57,771 bases of DNA, taken from NCBI RefSeq assembly GCF_001552635.1, contig NZ_BCRO01000069.1:1-57771 (forward strand). The letters run 5' to 3'. Source of the DNA: Actinomadura hibisca NBRC 15177. Lineage in GTDB: Bacteria > Actinomycetota > Actinomycetes > Streptosporangiales > Streptosporangiaceae. Shown here piece by piece: positions 1 to 7,692 of the stretch. Each line of letters starts with the position of its first letter. The first letter of the stretch is position 1. Under the pieces are notes generated by a model. The model was not told the origin of the DNA. It did not search any database and saw only the letters and a list, made by a program, of their open reading frames with translations. A program made the translations under genes and the position numbers.

Positions 1-46
1 CCCCCCGAAAGCCCAACCAGTCCGATCGGCAAGGGATAATACGTCC

Positions 47-511
47 ATGCGATTGTCCGCCCGGGTCGATTACGCCCTGCGCGCCGCCGCCGAGCTCGCC
101 GTGGCCGGGAGTCACCCGGTGACCGCGGTCCAGCTCGCCGAGGCCCAGCAGATCCCGCCCAAGTTCCTGGAGAACATCCTCGGCCAGCTGCGGCGGTCCG
201 GGCTGATACGCAGCCAGCGGGGTCCCGAGGGCGGCTACTGGCTCGCCCGCCCGGCCGCGGAGATCTCCCTCGCCGACATCATCCGCGCCATCGACGGGCC
301 GCTGCTCGGCGTGCGCGGCGAGCGCCCCGAGCACGTGGGCTACGAGGGCCCCGCCGCCTCCCTCCAGGAGGTGTGGATCGCGCTGCGCGCCAGCGAGCGC
401 AACATCCTGGAGCGGGTGAGCCTCCAGCACGTCGCCTCGGGCGAGCTGCCGGAGCCGGTGAAGAAGCTCACCGAGGACTCGGCGGCCTGGGAAAGCCCGT
501 CCCTCATCTGA
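47..511 (+). CDS. Rrf2 family transcriptional regulator
   Basis: A 154-residue winged-helix DNA-binding regulator. The N-terminus (LSARVDYALRAAAELA) and the wing around residues 50-70 (LRRSGLIRSQRGPEGGYWLARP) are typical Rrf2, and the total length fits the family. Rrf2 proteins such as IscR and NsrR sense through an Fe-S cluster held by cysteines near residues 90-110. This protein has no cysteine at all, so it cannot hold a cluster that way and probably senses something else. The start has a GATAAT box at 35-40 six bases upstream, which suggests a leaderless or nearly leaderless transcript. It lies 16 bp upstream of a DNA glycosylase gene on the same strand and may be co-transcribed with it. 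The family call is firm; the regulon is unknown. Confidence 0.9.
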   Translation: MRLSARVDYALRAAAELAVAGSHPVTAVQLAEAQQIPPKFLENILGQLRRSGLIRSQRGPEGGYWLARPAAEISLADIIRAIDGPLLGVRGERPEHVGYEGPAASLQEVWIALRASERNILERVSLQHVASGELPEPVKKLTEDSAAWESPSLI

Positions 512-527
512 CGGCCGCTGATCCGAC

Positions 528-1322
528 GTGCCCGAGGGCGACACCGTCTACGCGACCGCCCGGCGCCTGCACGAGGCGCTCGCGGGGCACGCCCTGACGG
601 TCACCGACTTCCGCGTGCCGCGGCACGCCAACGCCGACCTGCGCGGCCGCACCGTCCTGGAGGCGGTCTCGCGGGGCAAGCACCTGCTGGTGCGGGTGGA
701 GGGCGGGTTCACCGTCCACACGCACCTGAAGATGGAGGGGGTGTGGCGGGTCTCGCCCGCCGGGCCGGTCCCCCGCTACCACAAGGTCCGCCTCGTGCTG
801 GGCACCAGCCGGTCGCTGGCGGTCGGGTACTCGCTGGGCGCGGTCGACCTGCTGCGCACCGCCGAGGAGGACCGCGTGGTCGGCCATCTGGGGCCGGACC
901 TGCTCGACGAGGCATGGGGGCCCGAACTCGCCGGGCGGGCCGTGGAGCGGCTGGCGGCGCAGCCGGAGCGGGCCGTCGGCGAAGCACTGCTGGACCAGTC
1001 GCGGCTGGCGGGGATCGGCAACATCTACAAGGCCGAGATCCTGTTCCTGCGGGGCGTCAACCCGTGGACGCCGGTGGGGTCGGTGCCCGACCTGCCGGGA
1101 ATGGTGGAGCTGTCGCACCGGCTCCTGTACGCCAACCGGCTCCGGCACGGGCACATCACCACCGGCGACACGCGTCCGGGGCGGCAGCACTACGTGTACG
1201 GCCGGGCCGGAAAGCCGTGCCGCCGCTGCGGGACCCGCGTGGAGCGGGCGAACCAGGCGTCCGAGGTGGGGGAACGCATCACTTTCTGGTGCCCGCGCTG
1301 CCAGGCCGTATCCACGGCCTGA
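528..1322 (+). CDS. nei: Fpg/Nei family DNA glycosylase (endonuclease VIII-like)
   Basis: Base-excision repair glycosylase/AP lyase of 264 residues acting on oxidised bases. The N-terminus begins PEGDTV after Met: in this family Pro2 is the Schiff-base nucleophile and Glu3 the general acid. The H2TH region (around 150-180) includes LLDQSRLAGIGNIYKAEILF. The C-terminus carries an intact zinc finger with two CxxC pairs (CRRC and CPRC). The PEGDTV start fits actinobacterial Nei-type enzymes better than MutM/Fpg, which usually begins PELPEV. The start is GTG. A strong hairpin at 1480-1509 may end its transcript. Confidence 0.92.
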   Translation: MPEGDTVYATARRLHEALAGHALTVTDFRVPRHANADLRGRTVLEAVSRGKHLLVRVEGGFTVHTHLKMEGVWRVSPAGPVPRYHKVRLVLGTSRSLAVGYSLGAVDLLRTAEEDRVVGHLGPDLLDEAWGPELAGRAVERLAAQPERAVGEALLDQSRLAGIGNIYKAEILFLRGVNPWTPVGSVPDLPGMVELSHRLLYANRLRHGHITTGDTRPGRQHYVYGRAGKPCRRCGTRVERANQASEVGERITFWCPRCQAVSTA

Positions 1323-1479
1323 CGAACTGCGCGTCGATGCGCACGGCGACGGCGGGAGGCGCGGGCCCAGCCGGGGCCCGAGGCGGCGACCGACCAAGGG
1401 AACGCGCCGCCGGGCCGGTGCGCCGAGGTCTCCACCACCCTGATCAGCGCCATGCGGCGACCCTGACCGAGGGTCGGCG

Positions 1480-1509
1480 CCCGTCCGGAAGCCGGCGTTT
1501 CCGGACGGG
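1480..1509. terminator. Perfect 11-bp stem hairpin downstream of nei
   Basis: Arms CCCGTCCGGAA and TTCCGGACGGG are exact inverted repeats around an 8-base loop. The hairpin sits about 158 bp after the nei stop and about 105 bp before the LysR promoter. There is no T-run, as is common for actinobacterial terminators. The rest of the 304-bp gap 1323-1626 shows no coding potential, only this hairpin and the LysR control region. Confidence 0.5.
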
Positions 1510-1573
1510 TCGCCGCCGTTGCCGGGTCGCCGGATCCCGCGCCCGTACCGGAATCGTGTCGCCGCGAGCTGAC

Positions 1574-1626
1574 CCAAGTCAATTCTCGGGTTTACTTGGC
1601 CATCTCCAAGGTCTAGCTTGAGCCGC
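1574..1626 (+). promoter_or_regulatory. LysR-gene promoter with inverted repeats; leaderless start
   Basis: TTTACT (1591-1596), a 17-bp spacer and TAGCTT (1614-1619) form a plausible promoter. The -10 box ends 7 bases before the ATG at 1627, so transcription should begin at the start codon. CCAAGT (1574-1579) and ACTTGG (1594-1599) are inverted repeats overlapping the -35 box. CAAG (1607-1610) and CTTG (1617-1620) flank the -10 region. This layout fits autoregulation by a LysR-type protein. Confidence 0.5.
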
Positions 1627-2514
1627 ATGACGCTGGACGATCTCCGCGTGTTCGTGGCCGTGTGCGAGGCGGGCAACCTCAGCGCCGTGGCGCGGGACCT
1701 CGGGTGCAGCCAGTCGGCCGTCAGCCAGCACGTCAAACGGCTGGAGCGCGAGACAGGGCTGGCCCTGCTGGAGCGGCGGCCGCGCGGCGTCGCGGCCACG
1801 CGGGCCGGGCAGCTCCTGCACCGCGCCGCCGCCGAGGGCCTGTCCGGGCTCGGGGCCGCGCTGCGGCAACTGGACGATCTCCGGCGCGGGGTGGGCGGCA
1901 CCGTGCGGGTGGCGACCGGCGCGACCACCGTCCGGCACTTCATGGCCGACGGGGTGGCGGCGTTCCGGGCGCGGCGCCCGGAGGTCGCGTTGCAGTTCCA
2001 GACCGCCGGGTCCAGCCGCCGTTGCCTGGAGGCGGTGCTCGCGCACGAGGCGGACCTGGCGTGGGTCACCAGCGGGCCGCCCGTGGACGGCATCGAGCAG
2101 CGCACCTCCTGCGAGCTGCCCTGGGTGCTGGCCGTCCGGACCGACGACCCGCTGGCCGATCGTGCCTCGCTCGACGTCGCCGAACTGGCCGGAATCGGCC
2201 ACATCGAGCTGCCCGAGCACTCCACCTCCCGGCTGCACCTGGAGGGCCACCTCGAACGGCACGGTGTGCGGCTCACCTCCAGCACCAGCGTCGCCGACTG
2301 GGACACCGCGCTGCTGCTGGCCGAACTCGGCCTCGGACACGCGATCCTGCCCGCCCTCCCGGCCTGGGGCGGCGGCGCGGACGCTGTCCGGTTGATCCCG
2401 ATCCCAGGGTTGCCGCCGCTCACCGCCGGATGGGCGGCGCGGCAGTGGGCGGCGCTGAGCCCCCTGGCACTGGAATTCGCCGACACCGTCGTGGAGCACC
2501 TGCCGTCCGTGTGA
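1627..2514 (+). CDS. LysR family transcriptional regulator
   Basis: A 295-residue LysR-type regulator. An N-terminal winged HTH at about 1-60 (LDDLRVFVAVCEAGNLSAVA, then SQSAVSQHVKRLE) precedes a periplasmic-binding-protein-like effector domain from about residue 90. I chose ATG 1627 rather than the in-frame TTG at 1618 because that TTG lies at the predicted -10 box and the true LysR N-terminus begins at MTLDDLRVF. The gene ends 10 bp before an EEP-family phosphohydrolase, so the two may form one transcript. LysR proteins usually regulate a divergent or adjacent gene, but the divergent side here is empty. The effector is unknown. Confidence 0.93.
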   Translation: MTLDDLRVFVAVCEAGNLSAVARDLGCSQSAVSQHVKRLERETGLALLERRPRGVAATRAGQLLHRAAAEGLSGLGAALRQLDDLRRGVGGTVRVATGATTVRHFMADGVAAFRARRPEVALQFQTAGSSRRCLEAVLAHEADLAWVTSGPPVDGIEQRTSCELPWVLAVRTDDPLADRASLDVAELAGIGHIELPEHSTSRLHLEGHLERHGVRLTSSTSVADWDTALLLAELGLGHAILPALPAWGGGADAVRLIPIPGLPPLTAGWAARQWAALSPLALEFADTVVEHLPSV

Positions 2515-2524
2515 GGATCGGCGG

Positions 2525-3325
2525 ATGCGCATCCTCACGTGGAACCTGTGGTGGCGTCGCGGGCCGTGGCGGGAGCGGCGCGCCGCGATCCTGGAAACGC
2601 TGCGCGACCTGCGGCCCGACATCGTCGGCCTCCAGGAGGTGTGGGGCGGGGACGGCGAGAACCTGGCGGGCTGGCTGGCCGGGGAGCTCGGCATGGAGTG
2701 GACGTGGGCGCCGTTCGACCGTCCCTTCGACGCCGCGTACGGCGAGTACGCCGAGGGCGTCGCGGTGTTGTCGCGCTGGCCGATCGTGGACCGTGACATT
2801 CTGCCGCTGCCCTCGCCCGGCAGCCCCGACACCGGCCGGGTGGCACTGTACGCGCTGGTGGACGCTCCGCCGCAGCCGGTCCCGTTCTTCACCGCGCACC
2901 TGAACTACCTGCCCGCGGAGTCGGCGGTGCGGTGCGCGCAGGTGCGGGCGCTGAGCGAGTTCGTCGCGGCGCACCAGGGAGAGGCTGCGTTCCCGGCCGT
3001 GGTGACCGGGGACCTGAACGCCGCGCCCGACTCGAAGGAGATCCAGCTACTGCGCGGTCCCGCCGTGCCCGGCCAGTACCTGCTCGACGCGTGGGACGCC
3101 GCCGAGCCGGGCGCGCCGTGGGCGACGTGGAATCCCGCCAACCCCTACGTCGGCCCGGGACAGCCGGCGATGCGGATCGACTACGTCCACGTCGGGGAGC
3201 CCGGCCCGGACGGGTTGGGGCGCGTGCGTTCGGTCCGGCGGGTGGGCGACGGGCCGGTGAAGGGCGTCTGGCCCAGCGACCACGCCGCCGTCCTGGCCGA
3301 ACTGGACGGCCCTGCCACGACGTAG
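2525..3325 (+). CDS. Endonuclease/exonuclease/phosphatase family protein
   Basis: A 266-residue metal-dependent phosphohydrolase of the EEP fold (DNase I/ExoIII/sphingomyelinase group). Catalytic landmarks appear in order: TWNL (Asn, residue about 6), LQEVW (metal-binding Glu, about 37), TAHLN (His), TGDLN (Asp/Asn), RIDYVH and PSDHAAV (terminal Asp-His). No signal peptide is visible, so it is probably cytoplasmic. The substrate cannot be read from sequence: DNA, phosphoinositide-like and nucleotide substrates all occur in this fold. It follows the LysR gene by 10 bp on the same strand with a GAGGATCGGCGG ribosome site. Confidence 0.85.
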   Translation: MRILTWNLWWRRGPWRERRAAILETLRDLRPDIVGLQEVWGGDGENLAGWLAGELGMEWTWAPFDRPFDAAYGEYAEGVAVLSRWPIVDRDILPLPSPGSPDTGRVALYALVDAPPQPVPFFTAHLNYLPAESAVRCAQVRALSEFVAAHQGEAAFPAVVTGDLNAAPDSKEIQLLRGPAVPGQYLLDAWDAAEPGAPWATWNPANPYVGPGQPAMRIDYVHVGEPGPDGLGRVRSVRRVGDGPVKGVWPSDHAAVLAELDGPATT

Positions 3326-3345
3326 CCGCGCCCGACCCTGGCGGC

Positions 3346-3789
3346 TCAGGGGTTCCTGGTCGAGTCCAGGTAGTCCACGCAGCGGCCGAGCAGTTCGACC
3401 AGCGTCCGGCGCTCCTCGTCGGTGAAGCAGGCCGCGAGCCCGCGCTCGACCCGCACCGGCCCCTCGTCGGCGCGGGCCAGCACCTCCCCGCCCTTGGCGG
3501 TGAGGCGGGTCTCCAGGATGTTCTTGTGCCACTCGTGCGGGGTGCGCTCGACCAGGCCCAGCTCGCGCAGGTTCTTCAGCACGGTGTTCATGGTGGGCGG
3601 GGTGACCGCGCACGCGCGGGCGAGGGCCGCCGCCGACATGCCGGGGTTCGCCGACAGGTGCAGCAGCGCCGCGTACTGCGGCGACGTCAGGCCGGCGGGC
3701 TTCAGCGCGGCCGTCTTGGCCGCGCTGAGGGCCTGCTCGGCCCGCTTGAGGTGCGAGCCCAGGCGCTCGGAGACGGGCAACGACGTCAT
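3346..3789 (-). CDS. MarR family transcriptional regulator
   Basis: A 147-residue winged-helix repressor-type protein. The MarR core is clear: GLTSPQYAALLHLSANPGMS (about 42-61), an HTH AAALARACAVTPPTMNTVLKNL, and a wing ERTPHEWHKNILETRLTAKG (about 82-101). It is divergent from the secreted SMP-30-like gene at 3903. The 113-bp gap between them holds a promoter with a perfect dyad (3834-3862), so this protein most likely represses that gene and possibly itself. Its 3' end faces the EEP gene with a 20-bp gap. Confidence 0.93.
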   Translation of the reverse strand: MTSLPVSERLGSHLKRAEQALSAAKTAALKPAGLTSPQYAALLHLSANPGMSAAALARACAVTPPTMNTVLKNLRELGLVERTPHEWHKNILETRLTAKGGEVLARADEGPVRVERGLAACFTDEERRTLVELLGRCVDYLDSTRNP

Positions 3790-3833
3790 CTGGGCATGGT
3801 ATCGGCGGGCACGGCCACCCTGACGTGCACGCC

Positions 3834-3862
3834 TTGACGATGATTAGGGTTCTAATTAACGT
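3834..3862 (+). promoter_or_regulatory. Promoter of the SMP-30-like gene with MarR-type operator
   Basis: TTGACG (3834-3839), a 17-bp spacer and TAACGT (3857-3862) match a housekeeping promoter well. The spacer contains ATTAG-GGTT-CTAAT (3843-3856), an exact inverted repeat with a 4-bp centre, in an island that is AT-rich for this genome. A repressor bound here would block RNA polymerase. The MarR gene next door (3346-3789, divergent) is the obvious candidate. Confidence 0.7.
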
Positions 3863-3902
3863 ATGCGTTCATCCGATAGAGAACCACCTTACAGGAGCGG
3901 TC

Positions 3903-4877
3903 ATGCCCTTCCCCCTGACACGGCCCGCCGTCACCGCTGGAGTCGCGCTCATCGCGGTGCTGCCCCTCGCGCCCACCGCCCAGGCGGCCCACGCCCCGGC
4001 TCCCCGCGTCTCCACCGCCCACGAGCTGCCCGGAGACCGCGTCTACCCCGAAGGAATCGCCGCCGACCCGCGAACCGGCGACCTGTACGCCGGTTCGTAC
4101 GCGGACGGCACGATCTACAAGATGACCCCGGGGCGGCGCGTGGCCCGGGTGTTCCTGCCCGCGGGCGCGGACGGCCGCCGCACCGCCAACGGCCTGAAAG
4201 TGGACCGGGACGGGCGGTTGTGGGTCACCGACTCGACCAAGGGCGTCGCGGTGTACGACACGCGCGACCACCGCCTGCTCGCGCGCTTCACCGTGCCCGG
4301 CGACGGCGCGAGGTTCGTGAACGACCTGGCAGTCACCCGCGACGGCAGCGCCTACCTGACCGACAGCGCACGCGCGGTGGTGTACCGCGTCACACCGCGC
4401 CAGCTGGCCGCGGGCGGCGGGACGCTCGCGCCGCGCTTCGACCTGTCGAAGCGGCTTGAACCGCACGCGCCGAGCGCCTTCACGCTCAACGGGATCGTCG
4501 CGTCCGGCCGTCACCTGTACACGGTGGACATGACGGGCGGCGACCTGTACCGCCTGGACACGGCCTCGGGAGCGGTCCGCAAGGTCGCGCTGAGCGGCGG
4601 CGATATGGCAGCCGCCGACGGCCTGGAGATCCGGGGCGGGCGCTTGTGGGCGGTGCACAACACCGCCAACACCATCAGCCGGTGGCGGATCGCGCCGGAC
4701 GGGGTGTCCGCGCGGGTCGAGCGGCGGCTGACCGACCCCGCGCTGCAACTGCCGACCACGCTGGCGCGCCGGGGCGGGACGTTGTACGTGGTGCGCTCGC
4801 AGTTCGACAAGGGCGGGCCGATGGGGCCGGGCGTGCCGCAGATCCCGTTCACGATCGCGGCGGTGCGCGGCCTCTGA
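3903..4877 (+). CDS. Secreted SMP-30/gluconolactonase-like beta-propeller protein
   Basis: A 324-residue exported protein. The N-terminus is a Sec signal (about 1-30: two prolines and an Arg, then an Ala/Val/Leu core ending in AQAAHA). The mature part has propeller-like repeats: YPEGIAADPRTGDLYAG, ANGLKVDRDGRLWVTD, VNDLAVTRDGSAYLTD, and ADGLEIRGGRLWAVHN. SMP-30-family proteins are Ca-dependent lactonases, but many members only share the fold, so the substrate is open. I start at ATG 3903, preceded by ACAGGAGCGGTC; the GTG further upstream (3825) lies before the promoter. Probably controlled by the divergent MarR protein. Confidence 0.82.
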   Translation: MPFPLTRPAVTAGVALIAVLPLAPTAQAAHAPAPRVSTAHELPGDRVYPEGIAADPRTGDLYAGSYADGTIYKMTPGRRVARVFLPAGADGRRTANGLKVDRDGRLWVTDSTKGVAVYDTRDHRLLARFTVPGDGARFVNDLAVTRDGSAYLTDSARAVVYRVTPRQLAAGGGTLAPRFDLSKRLEPHAPSAFTLNGIVASGRHLYTVDMTGGDLYRLDTASGAVRKVALSGGDMAAADGLEIRGGRLWAVHNTANTISRWRIAPDGVSARVERRLTDPALQLPTTLARRGGTLYVVRSQFDKGGPMGPGVPQIPFTIAAVRGL

Positions 4878-4944
4878 AACCGCGTCCCCGGCCAGACCGT
4901 CCTAGTCGTCCGACACGATGACTCTCATGGCGGAAGGTTCGGGA

Positions 4945-5898
4945 ATGACGCAATGGCACAGGTTCGAGAAGAAGCAGGGTGACCGGGTGCTCTGGTGGCG
5001 GATCCGCCAGGAGGGCATCCGGTGCTTCATGCAGTGGGGGCACGGGACCGAGCGGGCCCACGGGTCGACCAGCATGACGCTCGACGACGAGCGGATGGCC
5101 GCCCGCCACCTCCAGCGGAAGGTCCGGGAGCGGGAGCGCAAGGGGTACGCCGACGCGGGCGTCGAGACGGTCAAGCCACGGCGGAGTCCCGGGCCGCCTC
5201 TGGAAGGCCGCGAGCCGGTGGCGGGCCGCGAAGGCGTGTACGTGCAGCACTTCCCGTTCGAGGGCGGGCCGGGACCGTTCCGCGACTACCTGGTGATGTG
5301 CGGCGACGGCCACGCGCTGACGCTGATCGTGAAGGACCCCGGATACGACGCCGACGCCATGAGCACGCTGCTCGACTTCCTCGAACCGCGCTGCGACCTG
5401 GCCTTCGACGGGCGCTCGCACCACAAGGTGGCGCTGCCCGAGCCGATCCTGGGGTTCACGCACGCGCTGTTCTGCTCCCCCGCGCTGGCGGGCGGCGTCT
5501 ACGCCGGTCAGGGCGTGGGCAAGGTGTTCCCGATCTTCGACTGCGAGATCGCCGGCACCGACACCGAGGTGCTGGTGGAGGCCCGGATCCGCGGGCGGGA
5601 CAGCCTGCCGTTCAGCACCTGGGACCGCGAGCCGCATCCGGTGCGGGACTTCCGGTACGAGATCGCGTCGGCGAGCGGCGAGCCGTTCGGGTACACCGGG
5701 CGCACGGTGCTGCGGGACCCGAAGTTCAAGGCGTACGGGCGGCCGGTGATGCTGGCCGAGCGCCTGGACCTGCTCCCCCTGGCCACCCCGGACAGCTGGC
5801 TGGAGATCCGCTCCCACCGCGGGGCGACCCGGACGGTGACCCCGGCCGACCACACGCCCGCCCTGGCCGCCGAACTGGAGACCTTCCTCCGCGAGTGA
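4945..5898 (+). CDS. WGR-domain protein of unknown function
   Basis: A 317-residue protein whose first 60 or so residues resemble the WGR domain seen in MolR-type proteins and PARPs: W4 and F7, a WW pair, the FMQWGHGTERAHGS turn and the RMAARHLQRKVRERERKGY helix. The rest (about 75-317) is a domain I do not recognise, with short conserved-looking pieces such as PILGFTHALFCSPAL and FPIFDCEI. There is no signal peptide or membrane segment. ATG 4945 is chosen because GGAAGG lies 7 bases upstream; in-frame ATGs at 4918 and 4927 lack a ribosome site. The EF-hand gene lies 125 bp downstream on the same strand. Confidence 0.7.
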   Translation: MTQWHRFEKKQGDRVLWWRIRQEGIRCFMQWGHGTERAHGSTSMTLDDERMAARHLQRKVRERERKGYADAGVETVKPRRSPGPPLEGREPVAGREGVYVQHFPFEGGPGPFRDYLVMCGDGHALTLIVKDPGYDADAMSTLLDFLEPRCDLAFDGRSHHKVALPEPILGFTHALFCSPALAGGVYAGQGVGKVFPIFDCEIAGTDTEVLVEARIRGRDSLPFSTWDREPHPVRDFRYEIASASGEPFGYTGRTVLRDPKFKAYGRPVMLAERLDLLPLATPDSWLEIRSHRGATRTVTPADHTPALAAELETFLRE

Positions 5899-6023
5899 TC
5901 GTCACCCAGCGCGACATTATTCTCACTTTCCGGCGCGGGCGTTCGTCCCCCTGGGGCCATGGTGACCAGTGGTACCGGACGGGCATCGTGGGACCGCACC
6001 TCCCCCCACCGGAAGGACGACCC

Positions 6024-6575
6024 ATGGCCAGTGAGTTCCAGCGCCGCAAGGTGGCCGGGGTGTTCGCCGCGATGGACGCCGACGGCGACGGCGCCCTGCG
6101 CGAGACGGACTTCTCGGCGCTGACCGCGCGGTGGGCGGAGATCCGCGGCTCCGCGCCCGGCTCGCCCGACCACGCCCGGCTGGCGGTCGTGATGATGGGC
6201 TGGTGGTCGACGCTGCTGTCGGCCGCCGAGCACGACGACCGCGTCACGCTGGACGACGTGTTGCGGGTGGTCGACCGGCTGGACGAGATGCCGGAGGCGG
6301 TGGCCGGGACCGCCGCGACGATGTTCGAAGCGATCGACGAGAACGGCGACGGCCGGATCGACGCCGCCGAGTACCGCCGGCTGATCGAGGCGTGGAGCGG
6401 CCGCCCCACCGACACCGACGAGATCTTCCCGCTGCTGGACCTGGACGGCGACGGCCACCTGTCGGCGGAGGAGTTCTGCCGGCTGTGGACGGAGTTCTGG
6501 GCCGGGGACGACCCGCGCCACCCGGGCACATGGGTGTTCGGCGACCCGGGCATCCCCGTCCCCCAACGCGCCTGA
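6024..6575 (+). CDS. EF-hand calcium-binding protein (calerythrin-like)
   Basis: A 183-residue cytoplasmic protein with three canonical EF-hand loops: DADGDGALRETD (18-29), DENGDGRIDAAE and DLDGDGHLSAEE. A fourth, degenerate site lies around HDDRVTLDDV. This 1, (2), 3, 4 arrangement with an inactive second hand is the calerythrin/CABP pattern of actinomycetes, proteins thought to buffer or sense calcium. The first loop ends in Asp instead of Glu at position 12, which may shift metal preference. ATG 6024 follows GGAAGGACGACCC. The longer upstream reading frame overlaps the WGR gene and is rejected. Confidence 0.9.
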   Translation: MASEFQRRKVAGVFAAMDADGDGALRETDFSALTARWAEIRGSAPGSPDHARLAVVMMGWWSTLLSAAEHDDRVTLDDVLRVVDRLDEMPEAVAGTAATMFEAIDENGDGRIDAAEYRRLIEAWSGRPTDTDEIFPLLDLDGDGHLSAEEFCRLWTEFWAGDDPRHPGTWVFGDPGIPVPQRA

Positions 6576-6824
6576 GGCCCTGCGGGCCCGGAGAGCGCGC
6601 GGGCATACGGGCGTGCGCGTCTCAGGGCATGCAGGCCAAGGCGGGCGCGTGCCTGCGGGCATGCGGATCGGGGAGCGTGTGCGTCTAGAGACGTGCAGGC
6701 CCAAAGGCACACGGGCCTGACGCGGGCGCGGGCCAGGCACGGGCACGGGGATAAATGGTTCGCGGGTGTCATGATCGCGCTGTTAGCTTCGCCGGGTCCG
6801 GTCCCGAGCACGGTGGAGGCGAAC
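6576..6824. other. Repeat-rich intergenic spacer
   Basis: This 249-bp gap holds no convincing gene. It is rich in short GGGCATGC/GCATGCAGGC and GCGGGC(A/G) motifs that occur in direct and inverted order, plus a small dyad CGTCT-AG-AGACG near 6677-6688. One of these structures probably ends the EF-hand transcript. The last 60 bases carry the control region of the next gene, where TTAGCT near 6783 is a possible -10 box. Confidence 0.35.
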
Positions 6825-7154
6825 ATGGCGATGGCCAAAAAGGGAACGCGGCTGATCACCGTTGACGGGATCGGCTACCGCTGGAAGGTGCGCCGCAGGC
6901 CGACCCACTCGCAGTCCTGCTACGGCGAGCCGCTGAGCTTCGTGGTGGAGGCGGCTGAGGAGCCGGGCGCCCTCCTGGTGGTGTCGTTGCCGTACGCGCA
7001 TCCCGGTTCGGCTTGGCAGCCCGCGGCCGTGGTGTTGCCGAGCACGGTGGCCCAGGCCGTTCGCACGGCCCGGCGCGAGGGCTGGCGCCCGGAGGGGCGC
7101 GGTCCCGTCTTCTCCTTGAAGCTGGCGGAGTCGGACGTGGCCCTGGTCATCTGA
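6825..7154 (+). CDS. Conserved hypothetical protein, 109 aa
   Basis: A small soluble protein of unknown function. Its N-terminus (RLITVDGIGYRWKVRRRPTH) and the phrase GEPLSFVVEAAEEPGALLVV suggest an all-beta N-terminal half followed by a helical part (PSTVAQAVRTARREGW). I choose ATG 6825 because GGTGGAGGCGAAC lies directly before it; the longer frame upstream runs through the repeat-rich spacer. It ends 13 bp before the convergent acetyltransferase gene. Similar small proteins are, to my knowledge, common and uncharacterised in actinomycetes. Confidence 0.7.
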   Translation: MAMAKKGTRLITVDGIGYRWKVRRRPTHSQSCYGEPLSFVVEAAEEPGALLVVSLPYAHPGSAWQPAAVVLPSTVAQAVRTARREGWRPEGRGPVFSLKLAESDVALVI

Positions 7155-7167
7155 CCGGGCGCCGCGC

Positions 7168-7683
7168 TCATTCCGGCGGGGTCAGGTCCTCCGCCAGCAG
7201 GTCCATCAGCAGGCCGTCGTGCCAGCCCTTGCCGTCGGCGTCGCGCTCGTACGCGCGCATGACGCCCACCGGGCGGAAGCCGACCGCGCTGTAGCAGCGG
7301 ATGGCCGGGGCGTTGTCGGCGGCCGGGTCGATGACCAGGCGGTGGTGGCCCCGGTCGTGGACCAGGTGGCGGGCCAGGGTGCGGACCGTGTCCTGGCCCA
7401 GCCCCCGGCCGTGCACGGACGGGTCCAGGAGGATGTCCACGGACGCGTGGCGGTAGGCAGGGTCCTGCTCCTCGCCGTACTGGACGAAGCCGATCACGGT
7501 GCCGTCCAGCGTGACGGCGTAGGCCGTGGTGCCGGGGTCGCCGTCGAGGGGCCAGTCCGGCTCGGCGTCCACGTCGCCCCAGCGGGCGCTCACCTCGGGG
7601 GTGCGGCGGATGCGCCGCAGGTCGGGCGTGTGCTTGTCGGTCACGGGTACCAGGACGACCCGTTCGCCGGAGAGGGCTGCCAT
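7168..7683 (-). CDS. GNAT family N-acetyltransferase (RimJ/RimL-like)
   Basis: A 171-residue GNAT acetyltransferase. The core strand VTLDGTVIGFVQYG, the SVDILLDPSVHGRGLGQDTVRTL acetyl-CoA site (the R/Q-x-x-G-x-G/A loop is HGRGLGQD, about 95-102) and the C-terminal AIRCYSAVGFRPVGVMRAYERDADGKGWHDGLLMDLL are characteristic. The acceptor could be an aminoglycoside-like small molecule or a protein N-terminus; the sequence does not decide. It begins 9 bp after the stop of the upstream minus-strand gene (7693-8661), so the two are probably one operon. Confidence 0.9.
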   Translation of the reverse strand: MAALSGERVVLVPVTDKHTPDLRRIRRTPEVSARWGDVDAEPDWPLDGDPGTTAYAVTLDGTVIGFVQYGEEQDPAYRHASVDILLDPSVHGRGLGQDTVRTLARHLVHDRGHHRLVIDPAADNAPAIRCYSAVGFRPVGVMRAYERDADGKGWHDGLLMDLLAEDLTPPE

Positions 7684-7692
7684 CCGCGCAGC

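Noticed and set aside
1618..1626. TTG start for the LysR gene
   Set aside because: The TTG overlaps the predicted -10 box; ATG 1627 gives the normal LysR N-terminus.
504..2486. Minus-strand frame of 660 codons
   Set aside because: It is the shadow of nei and the LysR gene; Ser/Arg/Pro-rich with no motif.
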